This document shows, piece by piece, positions 60,112-64,000 of a stretch of DNA of 64,000 bases. The notes below the pieces were generated by a model. It did not search any database. It saw only the letters and a list, made by a program, of their open reading frames with translations, and had not been told where the DNA came from. Source of the stretch: an uncultured Prevotella sp. (GTDB taxonomy: Bacteria > Bacteroidota > Bacteroidia > Bacteroidales > Bacteroidaceae); contig ONAE01000007.1 of the NCBI GenBank assembly GCA_900315695.1, forward strand, positions 1-64,000, written 5' to 3'. The position numbers and the translations under genes were made by a program. Within the stretch, counting starts at the first letter, position 1; each line of letters opens with the position of its first letter.

Positions 60112-61176
60112 ATGGAACTGGATTTACAACCGTTGAATTTACCGAGTGACAATGAACGTCCCTTCGTGATTGCAGGCCCTTGCTCTGCAGAGACAGAGGA
60201 ACAAGTGATGACCACAGCCCGCGAACTGGCTATGAAAGGCTGCCACAACTTCCGTGCAGGTGTCTGGAAACCCCGTACGAAACCAGGTGGCTTCGAAGGT
60301 CATGGTGAGCCCGCGCTCGTATGGCTGAAACAGGTGAAGGAAGACACCAAGATGCTGGTTGCTACCGAGGTGGCTACACCAGAGCATGTGGAACTGTGCC
60401 TGAAGTATGGTATTGATATCCTCTGGATTGGTGCCCGCACCTCTGCCAACCCCTTCGCCATGCAGGCGATAGCCGATGCCCTGAAGGGTGTCGATGTGCC
60501 TGTATTCGTGAAGAACCCCGTGAACCCTGACCTGGAACTCTGGATTGGTGCGCTGGAACGTCTGAACCAGGCTGGCGTGAAGCGCTTAGGTGCCATCCAT
60601 CGTGGCTTCTCCAGCTATGAGCAGAAGATCTATCGCAATGCCCCCATGTGGCAGATTCCCATCGAGTTGCGTCGCCGTATCCCTGCACTGCCGCTGATCA
60701 GCGATCCTTCACATATCGGAGGTCGCCGTGAACTGATTGCGCCGCTCTGTCAGCAGGCGATGGACCTGGGCTTCGACGGATTGATCATCGAGAGTCACTG
60801 CGATCCTGATAAGGCCTGGAGCGATGCCAAGCAGCAGGTGACACCTGATGTGCTCGACTATATCCTGAGTCTGTTGGTGATCCGTGATGAGCACACCACG
60901 ACAGAGGGTATCACTCAGCTCCGTAAGCAGATCGACGAGCTCGACAACCAGCTGATGGATCTGCTCGCCAAGCGCATGAAGGTGTGCCGTGAGATTGGTC
61001 AGTACAAGAAGGAGCACAACATGACGGTGCTGCAGGCCAACCGTTACAATGAGATTTTGAACAAGCGTGGTGCCCAGGGCTCACTCTGTGGTATGGATCC
61101 AGAGTTTGTCGCTCACGTCTTCGAGAATATCCACGAGGAGTCAGTTCGTCAACAGATTGAGATCATTAACAAGTAA
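60112..61176 (+). CDS. DAHP synthase / chorismate mutase fusion
   Basis: 354 residues. Residues 1-260 are a type I-beta DAHP synthase (VIAGPCSAETEEQVM, FRAGVWKPRTKPGGF, GAIHRGFSSYE, LISDPSHIGGRR, IIESHCDPDKAWSD). Residues about 265-354 are an AroQ-type chorismate mutase (LRKQIDELDNQLMDLLAKRM). It thus holds the first step of the shikimate pathway and the branch step to prephenate. The order mutase-after-synthase is the usual Bacteroidota arrangement. Two-base gap after the aminotransferase. Confidence 0.96.
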   Translation: MELDLQPLNLPSDNERPFVIAGPCSAETEEQVMTTARELAMKGCHNFRAGVWKPRTKPGGFEGHGEPALVWLKQVKEDTKMLVATEVATPEHVELCLKYGIDILWIGARTSANPFAMQAIADALKGVDVPVFVKNPVNPDLELWIGALERLNQAGVKRLGAIHRGFSSYEQKIYRNAPMWQIPIELRRRIPALPLISDPSHIGGRRELIAPLCQQAMDLGFDGLIIESHCDPDKAWSDAKQQVTPDVLDYILSLLVIRDEHTTTEGITQLRKQIDELDNQLMDLLAKRMKVCREIGQYKKEHNMTVLQANRYNEILNKRGAQGSLCGMDPEFVAHVFENIHEESVRQQIEIINK

Positions 61177-61202
61177 TAAGTAAAATTGAACTTTTCAATT
61201 CT

Positions 61203-61997
61203 ATGAAAATATTAGTAATGGGCGCAGGAAAGATGGGATCATTCTTCATCGACCTGCTGAGTTTCGACCACGAGGTAGCTGTCTTTGAGCGCGATCCCAA
61301 ACGGATGCGCTTCACCTACAACTGTCAGCGTTTTACCTCTTACGAGGAGATACGCGAGTTTAAGCCGGAACTGCTGATCAATGCTGTCACGCTGAAATAC
61401 ACCATCCCTGTATTCAAAGAGGTGATTCCATATCTGCCTAAGGAGTGTATCATCAGCGACATCGCCTCTGTAAAGACCGATCTGAAAGACTTCTACGAGA
61501 GCACAGGGATGCGCTATGTATCGACTCACCCGATGTTCGGACCTACGTTTGCCAACCTGCAGCAACTCTCTGAGGAGAATGCGATCATCATCAGCGAGGG
61601 CGACTATATGGGACGTATCTTCTTCAAGGACCTCTATCAGAAGCTGGGACTGAACATCTACGAATACACCTTCGAGGAGCACGATAAGACGGTGGCTTAC
61701 TCGCTGTCAATCCCTTTCGTCTCAACGTTCGTGTTTGCGGCTGTCATGAAGCACCAGGATGCACCTGGTACCACCTTCAAGCGCCACATGCGCATTGCCA
61801 AGGGTGTGCTCAACGAGGACGACTATCTGCTTCAGGAAATCCTCTTCAACCCCTACACCCACGATCAGGTATCCCAGATCCGTACGGAGTTGAAGGAGCT
61901 GTTGGAGATCATCGACCACAAGGATGCCGACGGCATGAAAGGCTATCTCACGAAGATCCGCAACAACGTGAAGCGTGACATTGAAATCAAGCAATAA
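61203..61997 (+). CDS. tyrA: Prephenate dehydrogenase
   Basis: 264-residue NAD-dependent enzyme leading to 4-hydroxyphenylpyruvate for tyrosine. N-terminal Rossmann motif VMGAGKMGSFFIDLL, then SDIASVKTDLKDFY, THPMFGPTFANLQ and HDKTVAYSLSIPF (catalytic His in the family). No ACT domain. Overlaps the next gene by 23 bp. Confidence 0.93.
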   Translation: MKILVMGAGKMGSFFIDLLSFDHEVAVFERDPKRMRFTYNCQRFTSYEEIREFKPELLINAVTLKYTIPVFKEVIPYLPKECIISDIASVKTDLKDFYESTGMRYVSTHPMFGPTFANLQQLSEENAIIISEGDYMGRIFFKDLYQKLGLNIYEYTFEEHDKTVAYSLSIPFVSTFVFAAVMKHQDAPGTTFKRHMRIAKGVLNEDDYLLQEILFNPYTHDQVSQIRTELKELLEIIDHKDADGMKGYLTKIRNNVKRDIEIKQ

Positions 61998-62886
61998 ACT
62001 TATCTACCATCTGGTAGCCTTTATAGTAGTGGCAATCTGGGGCTCGACGTTTGTCTGCACCAAGTTGCTGCTACTTAGTGGTTTATCCCCTGCACAGATC
62101 TTCACGCTGCGTTTCATCATTGCCTATCTCCTGCTGCTAGGCTATTCGCTTACGAGAAACCATCGCTGGTTTTCCAAGGTGTGGCAGGATGAAGTGCTGA
62201 TGTTCGCCTTGGGCTTGACGGGAGGTACGCTCTATTTCCTCACGGAGAACACAGCGATGAACTATACCACCACCACGAACACGTCGCTGATAGTTAGTCT
62301 CTCGCCTTTAGTGGCAGCCCTGCTTATCTCACTGTTTTATAAGTCGTTACGCCTGAATCGTGCGCAGTCCATAGGGATGGTTATGGCAGCAGTTGGTGTC
62401 GTTATTGTTGTGCTGAATGGCCATTTCGTGCTCCATCTGTCACCGCTTGGCGACTCTTTGGCTTTCTCCGCAGCGCTCTGTTGGGGATTCTATTCGTTGC
62501 TGATGATTCCTGCCAACATGAGGTACGACACAGTATTTGTCACACGAAAGGTCTTCTTCTACGGCCTGCTTGCGATGATTCCCTATTACCTCCTGAAGCC
62601 CGACGAGGCGATCATCTTCACCCCTGCGGTGGTTCAGTTCTTCAATCTCCCGATACTCCTCAACCTGTTGTTCTTGGGCTGTGTTGCATCGATGACCTGC
62701 TTCCTGGCCTGGAACTGGGTGTTGAAGAAGTTAGGACCCGTTATCGCCACCAACTACGTCTATTTCAATCCCGTCACCACCATCCTCTTTGCGTGGGTCG
62801 TTCTCTCAGAACAGATCACCATTTATTTCATCCTTGGCACCATACTGATCCTTGCAGGTCTGTACCTCACCGAAAAGAAACGCTAA
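61975..62886 (+). CDS. DMT-family transporter (EamA)
   Basis: 303-residue membrane protein with ten helices and two EamA repeats: VVAIWGSTFVCTKLLLLSG at the start, NYTTTTNTSLIVSLSPLVAALLI, and the second repeat with LGPVIATNYVYFNPVTTILFAW. Such proteins export amino acids or metabolites. GTG 61975 starts 23 bp inside tyrA; TTG 61981 is an alternative. At the end of the phe/tyr operon it may export aromatic amino acids (inference). Confidence 0.9.
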   Translation: MTLKSSNKLIYHLVAFIVVAIWGSTFVCTKLLLLSGLSPAQIFTLRFIIAYLLLLGYSLTRNHRWFSKVWQDEVLMFALGLTGGTLYFLTENTAMNYTTTTNTSLIVSLSPLVAALLISLFYKSLRLNRAQSIGMVMAAVGVVIVVLNGHFVLHLSPLGDSLAFSAALCWGFYSLLMIPANMRYDTVFVTRKVFFYGLLAMIPYYLLKPDEAIIFTPAVVQFFNLPILLNLLFLGCVASMTCFLAWNWVLKKLGPVIATNYVYFNPVTTILFAWVVLSEQITIYFILGTILILAGLYLTEKKR

Positions 62887-62906
62887 TTTGGATGCGACAT
62901 CATAGG

Positions 62907-62925
62907 AGGGCCTTCGGGCCCTTTT
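62907..62925 (+). terminator. Terminator of the phe/tyr operon
   Basis: AGGGCC (62907-62912), TTCG tetraloop, GGCCCT (62917-62922) then TTT. Outer bases CGACA/TGTCG (62895-62899 with 62925-62929) can lengthen the stem. Confidence 0.85.
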
Positions 62926-62979
62926 GTCGTTTTTGGGGGTGAGTGTCGCTACAAGTATGGGGGATTCTTGCAGGAAAAC

Positions 62980-63010
62980 TTGGTGGTCTGAATATACTGA
63001 CCTACTTTTG
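62980..63010 (+). promoter_or_regulatory. Promoter of the DUF6563-like gene
   Basis: TTG (62980-62982), 20-base spacer, TACTTTTG (63003-63010), 62 bases before the ATG. Confidence 0.75.
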
Positions 63011-63072
63011 CACCGTCAAACAAATAAGTGACACATAAAAGATTGTTGGATTTTTAAAAGAAAGGATAAACA

Positions 63073-63777
63073 ATGAAGAAGTTAGTTGTAATGATGATGG
63101 TTAGCTGTCTGCCAACGATGATGATGGCACAACCTGCAAAGTATTGTATGACCTATTCTGACTATAAGGCTCATAACTGGAATACCATCGAGTCGCTTGT
63201 GAACGGACGCTCGGAGATGATTCCCCAAATAAAGATGGATGAGTCAGACATTAAGGTGAAGTCGGGCGACAAGGAGGTTGACCGTATTCTGAAGAAGGAG
63301 GTCTTTGCCATCACTTTCGGCAAACAGCTGTACGTGAACTGTCGCAATCTGCGTTGCAAAGACATTATTCTTGATACACAGAACTATGTGCAGGCCTATC
63401 CTTATGCCGGCAACAAACTGCTCATCGCAGTCTATCATATCAACAACGGTGCTTTCCTGATGGGCTTGGGGGCTGATGTGGCAAGTGTATTTACACCGCT
63501 TGGCCCCAGCATCGCCCTGAGATCGACTTCTACGGCACTCTGGCTGAGTAGGAAGAAGCTGGACAGCCATCGCTGCTATCTCATTGATACGGATGCCGAT
63601 GGGAAAGGCCGTTACCCCGTGACACGCATCGACGATGACTTTATGGCGAAGCTGCTCGCCAACGATGCCCACATGCTTGCCCGCTACAATGCCGTCAGCA
63701 GTAAGCGAGAGCGCCAGTCGGCTTCAAATGTACTCGCCGTCCTAAGTGAAAAGGGCCTCGTTGAAGCAGCGAACTGA
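63073..63777 (+). CDS. Secreted protein of unknown function (DUF6563-like)
   Basis: 234-residue exported protein: signal peptide (1-20, ending MMAQ), then a region with paired cysteines (VNCRNLRCKD), an apparent membrane- or interface-prone stretch (GAFLMGLGADVASVFTPLG) and DTDADGKGRYPVTRIDDDF. The overall pattern recalls the DUF6563 family; the name is from memory of similar proteins and not searched. Own promoter; it converges with the gene at 63783 with a 5-bp gap. Confidence 0.6.
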   Translation: MKKLVVMMMVSCLPTMMMAQPAKYCMTYSDYKAHNWNTIESLVNGRSEMIPQIKMDESDIKVKSGDKEVDRILKKEVFAITFGKQLYVNCRNLRCKDIILDTQNYVQAYPYAGNKLLIAVYHINNGAFLMGLGADVASVFTPLGPSIALRSTSTALWLSRKKLDSHRCYLIDTDADGKGRYPVTRIDDDFMAKLLANDAHMLARYNAVSSKRERQSASNVLAVLSEKGLVEAAN

Positions 63778-63782
63778 TCTTG

Positions 63783-64000
63783 CTACCCATTTTCTGCGAG
63801 CAGATAGATGTGGCCTGAGGCGCGGCGGTCGGTGTCGAAGTTGAAGCTCTGATCACTGAGGGCACGGCCTAACTTCTGATAGGTGGTCTTCGGATCGTAG
63901 TTGGCATAGCGGTTTTTCAGCAACTCGTGAATCTCGTTCAGGGTCCACCACCTGCCTTCGCCAGCCTTCGGCTTGCGGAAACTCTCGCCAATCATCTCCA
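63783..64000 (-). CDS. C-terminal end of a minus-strand protein, start outside window
   Basis: The frame is open to the right edge; about 72 codons are visible. The sequence GRWWTLNEIHELLKNRYANYD followed by TTYQKLGRALSDQSFNF and RRASGHIYLL (conserved W, basic helix, small C-terminal winged-helix-like region) resembles the C-terminal domain of Bacteroidota VirE/DUF3874-type proteins, which are often on mobile elements. Low certainty because only the tail is visible. Confidence 0.5.
   Translation of the reverse strand, partial: EMIGESFRKPKAGEGRWWTLNEIHELLKNRYANYDPKTTYQKLGRALSDQSFNFDTDRRASGHIYLLAENG

Noticed and set aside
58114..61997. Phe/Tyr genes as a dedicated part of the aryl-polyene-like cluster
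   Set aside because: They have their own promoter and attenuator and look like the normal biosynthetic operon; adjacency alone does not show a precursor role.

Overview
The window comes from a member of the Bacteroidota, most likely Prevotellaceae. Many genes are preceded by the Bacteroidota promoter pattern (TTG or TTTG, 19-20 bases, TAnnTTTG). There are BspA-type leucine-rich repeat and PorT-type beta-barrel proteins, a type III (GlnN) glutamine synthetase, the PyrK/PyrD class of dihydroorotate dehydrogenase, and a DAHP synthase/chorismate mutase fusion. Shine-Dalgarno sequences are rare. No rRNA, tRNA, CRISPR array or intact insertion sequence was seen.

Layout. 1-8.4 kb is a nitrogen and nucleotide block: ammonium channel, porin-like protein, C4-dicarboxylate transporter, pyrG, an amidophosphoribosyltransferase-like gene and asnB. 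8.9-14.0 kb is an AT-rich accessory island: a 176-bp symmetric palindromic structure, a lone CdiA-CT-like nuclease gene, a structured leader in front of a BspA-like gene, lipoproteins, a beta-barrel and possible small RNAs. 14-20 kb holds a phytase-like phosphatase, glnN and the agmatine-to-putrescine pair aguA-aguB. 19.9-25.2 kb has a FetAB-like ABC system with two oddities (an ATPase without a signature motif, and a permease fused to a secreted nuclease), then nif3, a frameshifted zinc-ribbon gene, an HsdR_N protein and holA. 26-30 kb has an HTH regulator, pyrK-pyrD, aroC and slyD. 30-41 kb holds secreted proteins, an M48 protease, a PepC-like peptidase, an FNT channel, a three-gene dCache sensory operon, a cytidylate-kinase-like gene and a nitroreductase.

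41.8-57.8 kb is one long, tightly packed operon of 18 genes. It starts with an HD-domain (p)ppGpp-hydrolase-like gene and continues with an aryl-polyene/flexirubin-like lipid cluster: two ACPs, two hot-dog dehydratases, ketosynthase plus chain-length-factor-like partner, O-methyltransferase, four acyltransferase domains, a glycosyltransferase, a BtrH-like protein, LolA and an MMPL exporter. No ketoreductase, ammonia-lyase or acyl ligase is present in the window, so the product is uncertain.

57.9-62.9 kb is a phenylalanine/tyrosine operon (prephenate dehydratase, aminotransferase, DAHP synthase/chorismate mutase, prephenate dehydrogenase, DMT exporter). Its leader shows what looks like a complete ribosome-mediated attenuator: a 25-codon leader peptide containing YFYGYYFYF, an antiterminator pairing and an intrinsic terminator with eight U. 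This is the strongest regulatory finding. The window ends with a DUF6563-like secreted protein and the C-terminal end of a minus-strand gene.
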